Shown in pieces: positions 49,139 through 59,682 of a stretch of DNA of 60,211 nt; within the stretch, counting starts at the first letter, position 1, and every line of letters begins with the position of its first letter. The position numbers and the translations under genes are program-made. The DNA is from Listeria floridensis FSL S10-1187 (GTDB lineage Bacteria; Bacillota; Bacilli; Lactobacillales; Listeriaceae), in contig NZ_AODF01000039.1 of assembly GCF_000525875.1 (NCBI RefSeq), positions 1-60,211 on the forward strand, in the 5' to 3' direction. The notes beneath the pieces were generated by a model. That model did no database searches. It was not told the DNA's origin and saw only the letters and a program-made list of their open reading frames with translations.

Positions 49139-49444
49139 TTAGTTCGTATTTTTATCCAACTGTTTTGCTTTTTTATACCAGCCGTAGATTTGTTTGATCA
49201 GCCAAAAAGCATATGCAAAGGCAATCAAGTACATTAGATAACCGGCACCAGCCGTAAGCACAGCTCTCATATTACTGATCTCAGCAGCAGCACTGCTCGA
49301 CATCAGCGGATAGATGAAAAAAATCACCATGCGCTGAGGCTGCAAACTTAGAAGTGCGGTTGTAATAGACGAGACAAAAGAAGGCAAAATCATCGCTGAG
49401 CAAGCAATACCAACGATATGCCAAAGAATTTTCAGTATCTTCAT
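49139..49444 (-). CDS. Small membrane protein next to noc
   Basis: A 101-residue protein with two or three hydrophobic segments (about 5-32, 38-50 and 63-88) and a basic C-terminal tail (KQIYGWYKKAKQLDK). It lies 18 bases after the noc stop on the same strand, so it is probably cotranscribed. AAGGAG precedes the ATG. I do not recognise the family. Confidence 0.65.
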   Translation of the reverse strand: MKILKILWHIVGIACSAMILPSFVSSITTALLSLQPQRMVIFFIYPLMSSSAAAEISNMRAVLTAGAGYLMYLIAFAYAFWLIKQIYGWYKKAKQLDKNTN

Positions 49445-49462
49445 TCGAGGAAGCTCCTTCTG

Positions 49463-50314
49463 CTATTTATTTTTAGGAATTTGGATCGTAATTTCATAAA
49501 AATCATCGGATTCTGTTTCGCTCATTTTCAAGTCTGTTCCGCTTTTTTGCACAAGCGAAACCGATTCTTTGATCGTATTCAGCGCGATGCGAACATCTTT
49601 ACTCACTAACTTGATCTTAGATCGTTTTTTAGGTGGTTCTTGTTCTTTTGTTAAAAAATCGCGAATCAAGCTATCCGTTTGTTTCACATTCAAATGGTCT
49701 TCCTTTATTTTGTTTAAAAACTTTAACTGCTCCGGCTCTCCGTCAAGCGCTAAGAGCGATCTGGCATGCCGTTCTGAGATATCCTTCGCAAGTACAGCTT
49801 CTTGAATTGGTTTCGGCAACTTTAAAAGACGCAACTTATTCGCAATCGCAGACTGGCTTTTGCCAACTTGCTTTGCAAGCGCTTCTTGTGTCACTCCGTT
49901 CATCTCAAGCAAGCTCTGGTAAGCTGCAGCTTCTTCAATCGGGGTTAGCTGTTCCCTTTGCAAATTTTCAATTAAAGCAATAGCCGCAGAAGCATCATCG
50001 CTAAAGTCTTGGACAATCGCAGGAATCACAGGAAGTTTTAAGTGAGAAGCCGCTCGGTAACGCCTTTCGCCAGCAATGATTTCATAGCCGCCCTCTTCAA
50101 GTTTGCGAACCACAATCGGTTGAATAATCCCATGAATTTTAATCGTTTCCGCAAGTTCTTCAATTTTTTCTTGGTTGAAAATTGTTCGAGGCTGAAACTG
50201 GTTTGGCACAATTTGATCCAATGCAATTTCCTCAACATGCTGTTTCAGCTGATCTTCCGCTACTTGTTCATCATTATTGTTTTTATCTTTTTTTCCAAAA
50301 AGTGAAAAAGCCAT
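49463..50314 (-). CDS. noc: Nucleoid-occlusion protein Noc
   Basis: A 283-residue ParB paralogue: an N-terminal basic amphipathic start [11 protein letters not shown] (membrane-targeting in Noc), CTP-binding domain with [11 protein letters not shown] ([24 protein letters not shown]), C-terminal dimer domain. The N-terminal FGKKD pattern and its place beside rsmG identify Noc rather than ParB. It binds NBS sites and blocks division over the nucleoid. Two NBS-like sites are in this window. The ATG at 50314 follows GGAAAGGA. Confidence 0.95.
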   Translation of the reverse strand: MAFSLFGKKDKNNNDEQVAEDQLKQHVEEIALDQIVPNQFQPRTIFNQEKIEELAETIKIHGIIQPIVVRKLEEGGYEIIAGERRYRAASHLKLPVIPAIVQDFSDDASAAIALIENLQREQLTPIEEAAAYQSLLEMNGVTQEALAKQVGKSQSAIANKLRLLKLPKPIQEAVLAKDISERHARSLLALDGEPEQLKFLNKIKEDHLNVKQTDSLIRDFLTKEQEPPKKRSKIKLVSKDVRIALNTIKESVSLVQKSGTDLKMSETESDDFYEITIQIPKNK

Positions 50315-50393
50315 GAAGTATCGTCCTTTCCCAGTTTCTTTCACATCATTTAATATCCTTCTCTCATTTTAGCAGAAATAGGAAAGAAAAACA

Positions 50394-51110
50394 TTATTCA
50401 ATCGGTTGTTTATTCGGAGTTCCCGCTTTACGCGGATATTTATTAGGCGTTTCCTTTGTTTTTTCAATGATATACAGATTGCGCTCGCTATTTTCAATTG
50501 GCAGTTGGAATGCATAATGTTCTTTTACTTTTCCACCAAACAGCGTAATAGCTTTCTTCGCCGTATCAAGCTCTTGCTCAGCTTGTTGCGCCTTCATCGC
50601 AACAAAGACACCGCCTTTTTTCACAAGCGGCATGCAAAGCTCTGCTAGCACACTCATGCGCGCTACTGCGCGAGCAGTAACAAGCGAATACTTTTCACGA
50701 TGCGCTTTATTCTGACCGAAAGTTTCAGCCCGGTCATGATAGAAGTGAACTTGCTCAAGTTCTAGTTCGGCTGCAAGGTGGTTTAGGAACGTAATGCGTT
50801 TCTGTAATGAGTCAACGATGCTGACCTCAAGGTGCGGGAAACAAATTTTTAAGGGAATACTCGGAAAGCCTGCACCCGCACCTACGTCGCAAATGGTGTC
50901 AAATTCGTCAAACGACACGTAGAAGGCCGCGGAGACGGAATCGTAAAAGTGTTTCAAATAAACGCCTTCAAGGTCTGTTATCGCAGTTAAATTCATTTTT
51001 TCATTCCATTCCACAAGCAGCTCAAAGTAACGCTTAAATTGCTTCATTTGCTTGTCGTTAAGCTGAATGCCCTCTTCCGCTAGCTTCGCTCGAAATTCTT
51101 CTGGCTTCAT
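50394..51110 (-). CDS. rsmG: 16S rRNA (guanine527-N7)-methyltransferase RsmG
   Basis: A 238-residue class I methyltransferase (GidB) acting on G527 of 16S rRNA. It has the SAM site [14 protein letters not shown] and ARAVARM segment; the start is [32 protein letters not shown]. It follows mnmG by 13 bases and is complete. A short low-complexity tail ([13 protein letters not shown]) is normal for the family. Confidence 0.97.
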   Translation of the reverse strand: MKPEEFRAKLAEEGIQLNDKQMKQFKRYFELLVEWNEKMNLTAITDLEGVYLKHFYDSVSAAFYVSFDEFDTICDVGAGAGFPSIPLKICFPHLEVSIVDSLQKRITFLNHLAAELELEQVHFYHDRAETFGQNKAHREKYSLVTARAVARMSVLAELCMPLVKKGGVFVAMKAQQAEQELDTAKKAITLFGGKVKEHYAFQLPIENSERNLYIIEKTKETPNKYPRKAGTPNKQPIE

Positions 51111-51123
51111 CTCGTCTTTTCCC

Positions 51124-53010
51124 TCACTTTACTTTTGCTATTTTCCCTTGCTCGATGTATACAAGCAGAATCGAAATATCCGCAGGGTTTACCCCGCTAA
51201 TGCGGCTTGCTTGCGCGATCGAAAGCGGCTCGATTTTTTTCAGTTTCTCAACAGCTTCTGTTGCTAGTCCAAAAATCGCATCATAATCAATTCTTTCAGG
51301 AATTTTTTTATCTTCCATCCGCTTCATTTTTTCTACTTGCTGATAGGCTTTTTCAATATAACCTTCATATTTAATTTGAATCTCCACTTGTTCCTCAATG
51401 TCCCAAGTCAAAGATGTTTCACGTGAAACAATTTGTTTAATTTTATCATATGTCATCTCAGGACGACGTAAGAAATCTGCAGCAAGTACGCCATCTTTTA
51501 GCTCAGCTGATCCAAGTTCGCGTAGCATCGCTTGAACCTCTTCTGTCGGTTTAATCCGCGTTGTTTCTAGACGTCGTTTTTCCATTTCGATTGCTTCTTT
51601 TTTCGCTAAGAAGCGCGCGTAGCGTTCATCGCTGATCAGCCCGATTTCATGTCCGATTTCCGTTAAGCGCAAATCTGCATTGTCATGACGCAACAGCAAA
51701 CGATATTCAGCACGCGAAGTAAGCAAGCGATAAGGTTCCTCAGTACCCTTTGTCACAAGATCATCAATTAAAACACCGATATAAGCTTGATCGCGCCCAA
51801 GTACGATTGGTTCTTTCCCTTGAACCTTGCGACAAGCATTAATTCCCGCCATAAGCCCTTGACCTGCAGCCTCTTCGTATCCGCTCGTTCCATTGATCTG
51901 CCCTGCTGTGTAAAGACCTGGAATTCGTTTTGTTTCAAGCGACGGCCACAGCTGATCTGGCATCACAGCATCATATTCGATTGCATAGCCAACCCGCATC
52001 ATTTCTACATTTTCAAGCCCTGGAATCGTCCGGAGCATTTTTTCCTGCACATCTTCCGGCAAACTCGTCGAAAGTCCTTGCACGTATACCTCTTCCGTAT
52101 TGCGTCCTTCTGGCTCAAGGAAAATTTGGTGACGTGGTTTATCGCTGAAGCGGACAATTTTATCCTCTATCGACGGACAATAACGCGCTCCCGTGCCTTT
52201 TTTCGTCGCCGTGAACATTGGTGACCGACTCAAATTCGCATTAATAATGTCATGTGTCGCCTCGTTCGTATACGTCAGCCAGCATGGCAGTTGCTCAAGT
52301 AGCATCTCTGTTGTTTCATAACTGAATGCACGCGGATTTTCATCGCCCGGTTGAATTTCAGATTTCGAATAGTCAATCGAACTTGATTTTACACGCGGCG
52401 GTGTTCCAGTTTTAAAGCGGCGCAGTTCGAATCCAAGTTCTTCCAAGTGCTCAGAGAGCTTTACAGAAGGCTGTTGGTTATTTGGTCCACTTGAGTAGCG
52501 TAAATCGCCGACAATGATTTCACCACGCGAAAACGTGCCAGTTGTAAGCACCACTGTCTCTGCCGTGTATGCCGCACCACTGTTCGTAATGACCCCGCGG
52601 CAGACGCCGTCCTCGATGATAAGTCGGTCGACCAAGCCTTGTTTGAGTGTAATGTTTTCTTCTTTTTCAATGGTATGCTTCATTTCATGTTGATAATCCC
52701 ATTTATCCGATTGCGCGCGCAGCGCGCGCACAGCAGGACCTTTGCCGGTATTGAGCATCCGCATTTGCACATACGTTTTGTCGGTATTGCGTCCCATTTC
52801 GCCGCCGAGAGCATCAATCTCGCGCACGACTACCCCTTTTGCTGGACCTCCAACAGAAGGATTACAAGGCATAAATGCCACCATATCTAAATTAATCGTA
52901 AGCATGAGTGTCTTTGCGCCCATCCGGCCGCTTGCAAGGCCTGCTTCAACGCCAGCGTGACCTGCACCGACGACAATCACATCATAGTGACCCGCTTCAT
53001 ACATTTGCAT
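51124..53010 (-). CDS. mnmG: tRNA modification enzyme MnmG (GidA)
   Basis: A 628-residue FAD protein that, with MnmE, installs the cmnm5 group at U34 of tRNA. Visible features are the FAD motif [21 protein letters not shown], the two redox Cys regions, the second dinucleotide site ([18 protein letters not shown]) and the helical C-terminus. It lies 18 bases after mnmE and carries parS site 5. The ATG at 53010 follows AAAGGAG. Confidence 0.97.
   Translation of the reverse strand: MQMYEAGHYDVIVVGAGHAGVEAGLASGRMGAKTLMLTINLDMVAFMPCNPSVGGPAKGVVVREIDALGGEMGRNTDKTYVQMRMLNTGKGPAVRALRAQSDKWDYQHEMKHTIEKEENITLKQGLVDRLIIEDGVCRGVITNSGAAYTAETVVLTTGTFSRGEIIVGDLRYSSGPNNQQPSVKLSEHLEELGFELRRFKTGTPPRVKSSSIDYSKSEIQPGDENPRAFSYETTEMLLEQLPCWLTYTNEATHDIINANLSRSPMFTATKKGTGARYCPSIEDKIVRFSDKPRHQIFLEPEGRNTEEVYVQGLSTSLPEDVQEKMLRTIPGLENVEMMRVGYAIEYDAVMPDQLWPSLETKRIPGLYTAGQINGTSGYEEAAGQGLMAGINACRKVQGKEPIVLGRDQAYIGVLIDDLVTKGTEEPYRLLTSRAEYRLLLRHDNADLRLTEIGHEIGLISDERYARFLAKKEAIEMEKRRLETTRIKPTEEVQAMLRELGSAELKDGVLAADFLRRPEMTYDKIKQIVSRETSLTWDIEEQVEIQIKYEGYIEKAYQQVEKMKRMEDKKIPERIDYDAIFGLATEAVEKLKKIEPLSIAQASRISGVNPADISILLVYIEQGKIAKVK
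51415..51430. other. parS: parS site 5, inside mnmG
   Basis: Perfect TGTTTCACGTGAAACA within mnmG, encoding IVSRET near the start of the C-terminal helical domain. Confidence 0.93.
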
Positions 53011-53028
53011 GATATCGTTCCATCTCCT

Positions 53029-54402
53029 TTATTTTCCAAGACAAAATTGATTAAACAGCTGATCGAGCAATTCATCTTGCACCGAATCGCCAGTAATTTC
53101 TCCAAGTAAATCCCACGCTCGCGTCATGTCAATCTGCACAATATCAACCGGCATTCCGGCTTCAACTCCTTCAATTACCGCATCAAGTGCATCGCTTGCT
53201 TGGTGAAGAAGCGCGATATGGCGCACATTCGATACATACGTCGCATCGCCCGCGTCAATTTCCCCTGTGAAAAAGAGCCGCCGAATCGCTTCCTCGAGTT
53301 CCGTTATTCCTCCGTCAGTGAGCATCGAAGTTTCCACTACCGGATTTTGTCCCGCGAGTTCCGCCACTTCCGCAACATCAAGCTTGCGCTCCAAATCCGT
53401 TTTATTCAGCACAACGACAAAACGCTGACCACGCGCCGCTTCAAACAACGCCCGATCTTCATCCGATAACACTTCATTTTGGTTTAATACAAGCAGAATA
53501 AAATCCGCTTCAGAAAGCGCCTTACGCGACCGTTCAACGCCGATTTTCTCGACAATATCTTCCGTTTCGCGAATCCCTGCCGTATCAATCAAACGAAGCG
53601 GTACACCGCGTACATTGACATATTCTTCAATAATATCCCGTGTCGTTCCAGCAATATCCGTCACAATGGCCTTTTCCTCTTGAATCAGCTGGTTTAAGAG
53701 CGAAGATTTTCCAACATTCGGCCGCCCGATAATTGCCGTAGCAAGCCCTTCTCGCAAAATTTTTCCTTGCTGAGCCGTTTCAAGCAGCTGAGCGACCGAA
53801 GCCTTCACAAGTTGTGTCTTTTCCACGAGCATTTTTTGCGTCATTTCTTCCACATCATCATATTCCGGATAATCAATGTTCACTTCCACCTGCGCGAGCG
53901 CGTCCAAAATCTCCTGCCGCAAATTGCGAATCAGCCGTGACAAATTGCCGTCCATTTGCTTGAGCGCAACCCCCATCGCACGGTCGGTTTTCGCCCGAAT
54001 CAAGTCCATCACCGCTTCCGCTTGAGACAAATCAATTCGTCCGTTTAAAAAAGCGCGCTTAGTGAACTCACCCGGTTCAGCAAGCCTGGCGCCGCGTCTT
54101 AAAATTAGCTGCAAAACCCGGTTCACCGCAACAATCCCGCCGTGGCAGTTGATCTCCACCACATCTTCACGCGTAAACGTGCGCGGAGCCTTCATGACAG
54201 AGGCCATTACTTCCTCAATAACCTCATCATTTTCCTTAATATGCCCATAATGAATCGTATGACTTGCTGCATCCGCAAGCGAATTTTTGGCATAAAAAAT
54301 ACGATCCGCTATCTGAATCGCTTCATCACCGCTTAAACGAATAATAGCAATGGCTCCTTCGCCAGGCGGTGTTGAGATAGCAGCAATAGTATCAAAATCC
54401 AT
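53029..54402 (-). CDS. mnmE: tRNA modification GTPase MnmE
   Basis: A 457-residue three-domain GTPase: N-terminal formyl-THF-binding domain, helical domain, and an inserted G domain ([31 protein letters not shown]), ending in the invariant CLGK with its Cys. The ATG at 54402 (MDFDTIAA) follows AAAGGTGG. It partners with MnmG encoded next. Three DnaA boxes lie upstream. Confidence 0.97.
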   Translation of the reverse strand: MDFDTIAAISTPPGEGAIAIIRLSGDEAIQIADRIFYAKNSLADAASHTIHYGHIKENDEVIEEVMASVMKAPRTFTREDVVEINCHGGIVAVNRVLQLILRRGARLAEPGEFTKRAFLNGRIDLSQAEAVMDLIRAKTDRAMGVALKQMDGNLSRLIRNLRQEILDALAQVEVNIDYPEYDDVEEMTQKMLVEKTQLVKASVAQLLETAQQGKILREGLATAIIGRPNVGKSSLLNQLIQEEKAIVTDIAGTTRDIIEEYVNVRGVPLRLIDTAGIRETEDIVEKIGVERSRKALSEADFILLVLNQNEVLSDEDRALFEAARGQRFVVVLNKTDLERKLDVAEVAELAGQNPVVETSMLTDGGITELEEAIRRLFFTGEIDAGDATYVSNVRHIALLHQASDALDAVIEGVEAGMPVDIVQIDMTRAWDLLGEITGDSVQDELLDQLFNQFCLGK

Positions 54403-54532
54403 TCTTGTTCCCACCTTTCTAAATGTAAGCCAAATAAGCCCGGCTTAGAAATGTCCGAATAAATTTTTTGCGACCACACAACATTTCGCTCCGCTTTGAC
54501 CAAAGCTTATGTCATTTAATAGCATTATTTAG

Positions 54533-54607
54533 TTATCCACAAAATTTATATTCCTTATTTTAACTTATTCACATGTGGATAACAACCGTTTTTTCTTTTT
54601 ATCCACA
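54533..54607. other. Cluster of DnaA boxes upstream of mnmE
   Basis: Three perfect DnaA boxes: TTATCCACA at 54533-54541 and 54599-54607, and TGTGGATAA (reverse) at 54574-54582. A one-mismatch box TTATTCACA abuts at 54565-54573. The region is AT-rich and lies in the roughly 245-base gap between mnmE and the DUF1015 gene. Ancestrally the gidA/mnmE block flanks oriC in Firmicutes. Confidence 0.8.
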
Positions 54608-54647
54608 AAAAAGTGCGCCTCCCTCGTTCAAGGTCAGCGCAACAAAT

Positions 54648-55895
54648 TTATTTCGTTTCCAGTTCATGAACAAACAACCCGCTTAGAAGCTTCGGTTCAA
54701 ACCACGTTGATTTCGGCGGCATAATTTTACCCGCATCTGCCACATCAAGCAACTGTTCCATACTCGGCGGATACAGTGCAAAAGCGGCATTAAATTTACC
54801 GCTGTCGACAAGCCGCTCGAGTTCCCCAAGACCGCGAATCCCGCCAACAAAATCAATCCGACTATCGCGGCGTACATCCTCAATTCCAAACAGCGGCGAA
54901 AGCACCTGCTCTTGCAAAATCGACACATCAAGCTGCCCGATTACATCCGCCGGAATACTCGCCTCACGTGCCCGAAGCCCATACCAATTCCCATCCAAAT
55001 AAAGTCCAAATTCATGCGGCTCACTTGGCTTAAAGGGCTCCTTTTGCGGCGGAGTCAGCTCAAAACTCCCCTGAAGCTTCTTTAAGAAATCATCCGGAAG
55101 TTCCACGTTAACCACCCGGTTGTAATCCAAGATTTCCAGTTCATCCGCCGGAAATAACACCGAAAGAAAATAATCAAATTCCTGCTCTTCCGCCCCATTC
55201 CCATCCAGATGCGCTTTCCGGCGCGCAAGCCCAACTTTAACTGCCGATTCCGTCCGGTGATGTCCATCCGCAATATAAAGCGCAGGAACCGCTTCAAAGG
55301 CCGCACTAATTTCTTCCGCCAAATCCGCATCGATGATCCGCCAAACCCGGTGTCGCACTTCATAAAAACTTGTGAAATCATATAGCGCCGCATTCTCTTT
55401 CGCATAATCGTGTAGCTTTTCATCCAGCTGCTGAAGTCCGCGATACGTCAGAAAAATCGGGCTCGTATTCGCATCACAAGCATCAATATGGCGAATCCGG
55501 TCTAACTCTTTTTCTTCACGCGTAAGCTCATGCTTCTTGATCGCTCCATTAATATAATCGTCAACCGTCGTCACACAAACCAGCCCGAGTTGCGAGCGCC
55601 CTGCCGAAGTCAGTTCATACAAATAAAAACCCGCTTTCGCTTCCTTTTTCAACCAATTATTTTGTAAAAACTCCTGCAAATTTGTTCGCGCTTGCTCGTA
55701 AACCTGGTCTGCATACGGTGACACCGTCTTCGGCAAATCAATTTCTGCTTTGTCGATATGTAAAAATGAATAGCGGTTTTTCTCTCCCAGTTCGCGCGCT
55801 TCTTCGCTCGAAAGCACATCATATGGCAACGATGCTACTTCACTCGCCAAATTTTCTTCTGGCCGTACTGCCTTAAATGGCCTCACTTTTACCAT
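54648..55895 (-). CDS. DUF1015-family protein
   Basis: A 415-residue cytoplasmic protein of the DUF1015 family (ParB/sulfiredoxin-like fold has been suggested). Family features are KVRPFKAVRPEENLASEVASLPYDV at the start, SFLHIDKAEID, KHELTREEKELDRIRHIDACDANTSPIFLTY, YIADGHHRTESAV and FVGGIRGLGELERLVDSG. It is often next to serA/serC, as here. The ATG at 55895 (MVKVRPF) follows GGGAGGG. The reaction is unknown. Confidence 0.88.
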   Translation of the reverse strand: MVKVRPFKAVRPEENLASEVASLPYDVLSSEEARELGEKNRYSFLHIDKAEIDLPKTVSPYADQVYEQARTNLQEFLQNNWLKKEAKAGFYLYELTSAGRSQLGLVCVTTVDDYINGAIKKHELTREEKELDRIRHIDACDANTSPIFLTYRGLQQLDEKLHDYAKENAALYDFTSFYEVRHRVWRIIDADLAEEISAAFEAVPALYIADGHHRTESAVKVGLARRKAHLDGNGAEEQEFDYFLSVLFPADELEILDYNRVVNVELPDDFLKKLQGSFELTPPQKEPFKPSEPHEFGLYLDGNWYGLRAREASIPADVIGQLDVSILQEQVLSPLFGIEDVRRDSRIDFVGGIRGLGELERLVDSGKFNAAFALYPPSMEQLLDVADAGKIMPPKSTWFEPKLLSGLFVHELETK

Positions 55896-55921
55896 CTCAA
55901 TCCCTCCCTTTACCAATTAAA

Positions 55922-55951
55922 CGGGCATAAAAATTTGCATCTTTATGCCCG
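55922..55951 (-). terminator. Hairpin after serA
   Basis: 10-bp stem CGGGCATAAA/TTTATGCCCG with a 10-base loop between serA and the DUF1015 gene; only a short T run follows on the minus strand, so termination may be partial. Confidence 0.6.
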
Positions 55952-55954
55952 ATT

Positions 55955-55968
55955 ATTTCCCAGGAAAT
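55955..55968. other. Noc-binding site 2 (one mismatch)
   Basis: ATTTCCCAGGAAAT differs from the Noc consensus by one central base. It lies just after the serA stop. Confidence 0.6.
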
Positions 55969-55972
55969 AAAT

Positions 55973-57157
55973 TTATACAGTTACACCGAGCGGCTCAATG
56001 ACCCGCACACGTAAAATCCCGTCAAGCGCTTCAAGATCCCGCTTAATCGCCTCTAGGTTGACGAGCTCGCTTTGTTCTAAATCTAAGAGTGTATAGGCAT
56101 AATCGCCACGGCTCCGATTCGTTAAATCCAAGATATTTACATCATGATTCGCTACAAGCGTCGTAACTTGTCCTACGGTATTCGGCACATTACGGTGGCA
56201 AACTCCGATTCTTGGATGACCATTATAGGGCATTTCAACATTTGGATAGTTCACAGAGTTTTTGATCGTGCCTGTTTCTAAATACGATTGCAATTCACGG
56301 GCAGCCATAATCGAACAATTGATTTCCGCTTCCTCTGTCGACGCACCGAGATGCGGCAATACGCGCACATGATTCGTTTTTAACAGTCGATCAGATGCAA
56401 AATCCGTCACATAAAGTCGCAACCGTCCACCATCAAGCGCTTCTGCCATCGCTTCCTCATCCACTAGTTCCCCACGTGAAAAATTGAGCAGCACCGCATT
56501 AGACTGCATTAAAAGCAAAGTTTCAGGATTGAACATTTGGCGCGTATTATCACGTAATGGCACGTGGACACTGATATAATCGCAAGTTGTCAAAATTTCT
56601 TCCAGTGTATCGGCTCGCTTTACATCCGTCGAAATTTTCCAAGCCGTATCCACTGAAACATAAGGATCAAAACCGCTGACTTCCATGCCAATCGCCGCAG
56701 CATCATTCGCAACAAGCGCTCCAATAGCACCTAGACCGATAATGCCCAACTTTTTACCGAGAAGCTCCGTGCCTGAAAAGGCCTTCTTGCCCGCCTCGAC
56801 TTTCGTAGCAATATCGTCTCCCTCAATCTTTCTCACCCATTCGCTTCCTTCGATAATCGGCCTTGCTGACATAAACAAACTTGCAAGCACAAGTTCTTTC
56901 ACCGCATTCGCATTCGCCCCGGGGGTATTAAATACGACAATCCCTTGTTCCGAGCAAGTATCGAGCGGAATATTATTTACTCCCGCCCCAGCACGTGCAA
57001 TCGCCTTAAGCGACTTTGGAAACTCATAATCATGCAAGCTGTAGCTCCGCAACAAAAGTCCATCCGGATCTACATTTTCGTCCACTCTGTATTTCTCGCG
57101 ATTGAAGCTCTCGAGTCCTTCCTCCGCAATCGCATTCAGTGTTTCAATATTAAACAT
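55973..57157 (-). CDS. serA: D-3-phosphoglycerate dehydrogenase
   Basis: A 394-residue enzyme oxidising 3-phosphoglycerate, the first step of serine synthesis. Visible features are the NAD fold GIIGLGAIGALVANDA, catalytic Arg (NFSRGELVDEEAM), Glu and His (LPHLGASTEEAE), and a C-terminal ACT domain (VGQVTTLVANHDVNILDL). The ATG at 57157 follows GGGGGAG and overlaps the serC stop by 8 bases. It is the short form with one ACT domain. Confidence 0.95.
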   Translation of the reverse strand: MFNIETLNAIAEEGLESFNREKYRVDENVDPDGLLLRSYSLHDYEFPKSLKAIARAGAGVNNIPLDTCSEQGIVVFNTPGANANAVKELVLASLFMSARPIIEGSEWVRKIEGDDIATKVEAGKKAFSGTELLGKKLGIIGLGAIGALVANDAAAIGMEVSGFDPYVSVDTAWKISTDVKRADTLEEILTTCDYISVHVPLRDNTRQMFNPETLLLMQSNAVLLNFSRGELVDEEAMAEALDGGRLRLYVTDFASDRLLKTNHVRVLPHLGASTEEAEINCSIMAARELQSYLETGTIKNSVNYPNVEMPYNGHPRIGVCHRNVPNTVGQVTTLVANHDVNILDLTNRSRGDYAYTLLDLEQSELVNLEAIKRDLEALDGILRVRVIEPLGVTV

Positions 57158-58239
57158 GAACTTCTCCCCCTTTATATTTGAGCGCAAACTCATCCATAAA
57201 CGCCATCAAAGCCTCGACCCCTTCAATCGGAAAGGCATTGTACAAACTTGCCCGCATTCCTCCAACCAAGCGATGCCCTTTCAAATTGACGAAGCCTTTC
57301 CCCTCTGCTTCTTCCAAAAAGAGCCGATCGAGTGCTGCATCACCAGTTTGAAACGGAATATTTGTAAGCGAACGACAAAAACGCTCGACTGGTGAAGAAA
57401 AAACGGTCGAACGATCTAAATACTCATAAAGCAAGCCTGCCTTCGCGCGGTTCTGCTTTTCAACAGCTGCAACTCCACCTTGAGTTTTGATCCACTCTAA
57501 AACAAGTTTTGCCACGTAAATCGCAAAAGTCGGAGGCGTATTATAAAGCGAATCATTTTTTGCCTGTACCGCATAGTCTAGCATCGCCGGTAGCTTTTCA
57601 ACTTGACCGATCAAATCGTCACGTACAATAACAATCGTAAGTCCTGCTGGACCAATATTTTTTTGCGCACCGGCATAGATTAATCCAAAATCACTAACCT
57701 TATAAACACTCGATAAAATATTAGAGGACATGTCTGCCACAAGCGGGATTTCTTTTGTTTGCGGTACATCAAAAATCGCTGTCCCTTCGATTGTATTATT
57801 TGTCGTGATATGCAAATAAGCCGAATCTTTCGGGACATCAGGAATTTCAGGAATATAGCTGAAATTTTTATCGACTGATGAAGCAATGATTTCGACATCT
57901 GTAAGCTTTTCGGCTTCTTCAATTGCTTTTTTTTGACCACGATCCCGTGTGAACAAACGAAACTTTTTTATTCGGTGCAAGATTCATCGGAACCATTGTA
58001 AATTGCAAGCTCGCTCCGCCTTGCAGAAAAAGCACCTTGTAGTTGTCCGGGATCATCATCAGTTCACGAAGCAGCCGTTCGGCTTCATCTCTGATATCTT
58101 CAAATAAACTCGATCTGTGACTCAGCTCCATTACTGACATTCCCGAATTTTTATAGGATAGAAGTTCCCTTTGTACTTGTTCTAGGACAGGCACCGGAAG
58201 AATTGCCGGACCTGCTGAGAAGTTATATACCCGTTCCAC
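57150..58239 (-). CDS. serC: Phosphoserine aminotransferase (frameshifted in this sequence)
   Basis: A 362-residue PLP enzyme converting 3-phosphohydroxypyruvate to phosphoserine. The start is GTG at 58239 ([15 protein letters not shown]) after AGGAGA. The frame is restored by removing one T from the run 57927-57934, giving [15 protein letters not shown]. The PLP Lys segment ([17 protein letters not shown]) and the C-terminal [16 protein letters not shown] are intact. It forms an operon with serA; the phosphatase SerB is not in the window. Confidence 0.95.
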
Positions 58240-58496
58240 TCATCATCTCTCCTGTTCCCCATTCATTTTTCTAATCCAACAAACCACCGATAAGGCTGCT
58301 TTTCTCCCTTTTGCAAGATCATTTTAACGGTGAGATATGAGCTTTTTCTGTTCAATCCTCCCTCCACTTTGTGAATTTAGACACAATTTTTAAAATAAAT
58401 TGAAAAAACTAATCTTTTATACTTTTGTATATTATAACAGATACCCTTTATTTTTAAAGGAAAAGCCCTCCATTTGGCGGTTATTTCCAAAAAAAA

Positions 58497-58525
58497 GAAA
58501 CGCCTGTTAAAGAACAGGACGTTTC
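58497..58525 (-). terminator. MFS gene terminator
   Basis: Stem GAAACG-CCTGTT with its complement (one mismatch), overlapping the last codons of the MFS gene and followed by a run of eight T on the minus strand. Confidence 0.85.
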
Positions 58526-59682
58526 GTTTCTTTTTTTCGACCAAATTTCACAAAATAAATAATAAGAAATAAAACCAGTGCTAAAATGGCAGAACGATAC
58601 ATCAGTGCGTAATTGGAATAGGTTGCAACAATACTCAAGCCAAAACTTCCGATTGCCATTCCGATATCCATACCTGACAAGAATGTGCCGTTTGCCGCAC
58701 CTTTATTTTCTGGGGCTGCTCGGTCGACTGTAAGCGCTTGAAGGCAGGTTGTGTCATTCCGTATCCTAATCCAAAGAAAAGTGCCGCACAAAAGAGCGTG
58801 ACGGCTCCTGTCGCAAATGAAAGCAGCAACATGCCGATCGCCATTGCAAGAACACCTGGAACAATGACGACGAAGTGTCCCTTTGTATCATATAGCCGTC
58901 CGGCAAAGAGGCGGCTTATGAGAATTGTAATGGCTTGGCCGAGAAAGTAAATCCACGTATTATCGACATGAATTTCTGTTCCATAGACCATCATGAATGT
59001 CTGAATTCCGCCAAGGGGGATTGCCATTAACAAGCATAAAAAGGCGGGCAGCATTGCCGTTTTCTCAAACAGCTTGATTTTACCTGTTCGTTTTACTTTT
59101 TTTTTGTTTAATCCGCACCTTGAGCATTAATAGAAATGTTGCTGCTAAAATAACGAGCGCAAAGGTAATCAGCGTATTGAAGGAAAAATGATTCATAATC
59201 AAAATGGCAATAACTGGGGCAAGCGACATGCCAAGTGCTGTCGTCAAACCATAAAAGCCGATCCCTTCACCCGTTTTATTCGGCGGTACAATCGCAGATA
59301 CACCCGTTGCAATCGAAGTTGTACTAATTCCCCAGCCTGCGCCTTGAACAAATCTGACGGCAAGCAGTGCAATAACGGCTGTGGATACATAAAAACTCGC
59401 CGTCGTCACAATCAAAATTAAAAACCCTATCAAAATCAGGATTTTCGAACCGAAACGATCATTCCAACTTCCCGAAACTGAGCGCATCAAAAGTGCTACA
59501 ACAGAAAACATTCCAACTGCAAGGCTTGCTTCAACTTGTGACCCGCCAAGCTCAATAATCCGTGTCGGAAGTGTAGGCATAAAAACCATAAAACCAACAT
59601 AAAGGAAAATGCTTCCAATCAATAAAAATACATAATCTTTCGTCCATAACTTTGTTCTCTCTTCCAAAAAATCCCTTCTCAC
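58507..59682 (-). CDS. MFS transporter (two frameshifts in this sequence)
   Basis: A 12-segment major facilitator of about 386-391 residues, related to the drug-exporter-like lmo2826 type. Three frames join by removing one T from the nine-T run 59097-59105 (KQKKVKRTGKIKLFEK) and adding one A at 58741-58742 (MTQPAFQALTVDRAAPENKG). The MFS motif A (GSWNDRFGSKILIL) and a second copy (FAGRLYDTKGHFV) are visible. GTG at 59682 overlaps the MarR stop, but the TTG at 59667 has the better spacing from AGAAGGGA. It is probably controlled by the upstream MarR gene. Confidence 0.85.

Noticed and set aside
58240..58496. Possible T-box or other riboswitch leader upstream of serC
   Set aside because: No T-box sequence (AGGGTGGNACCGCG) and no clear antiterminator; only AT-rich DNA was seen.
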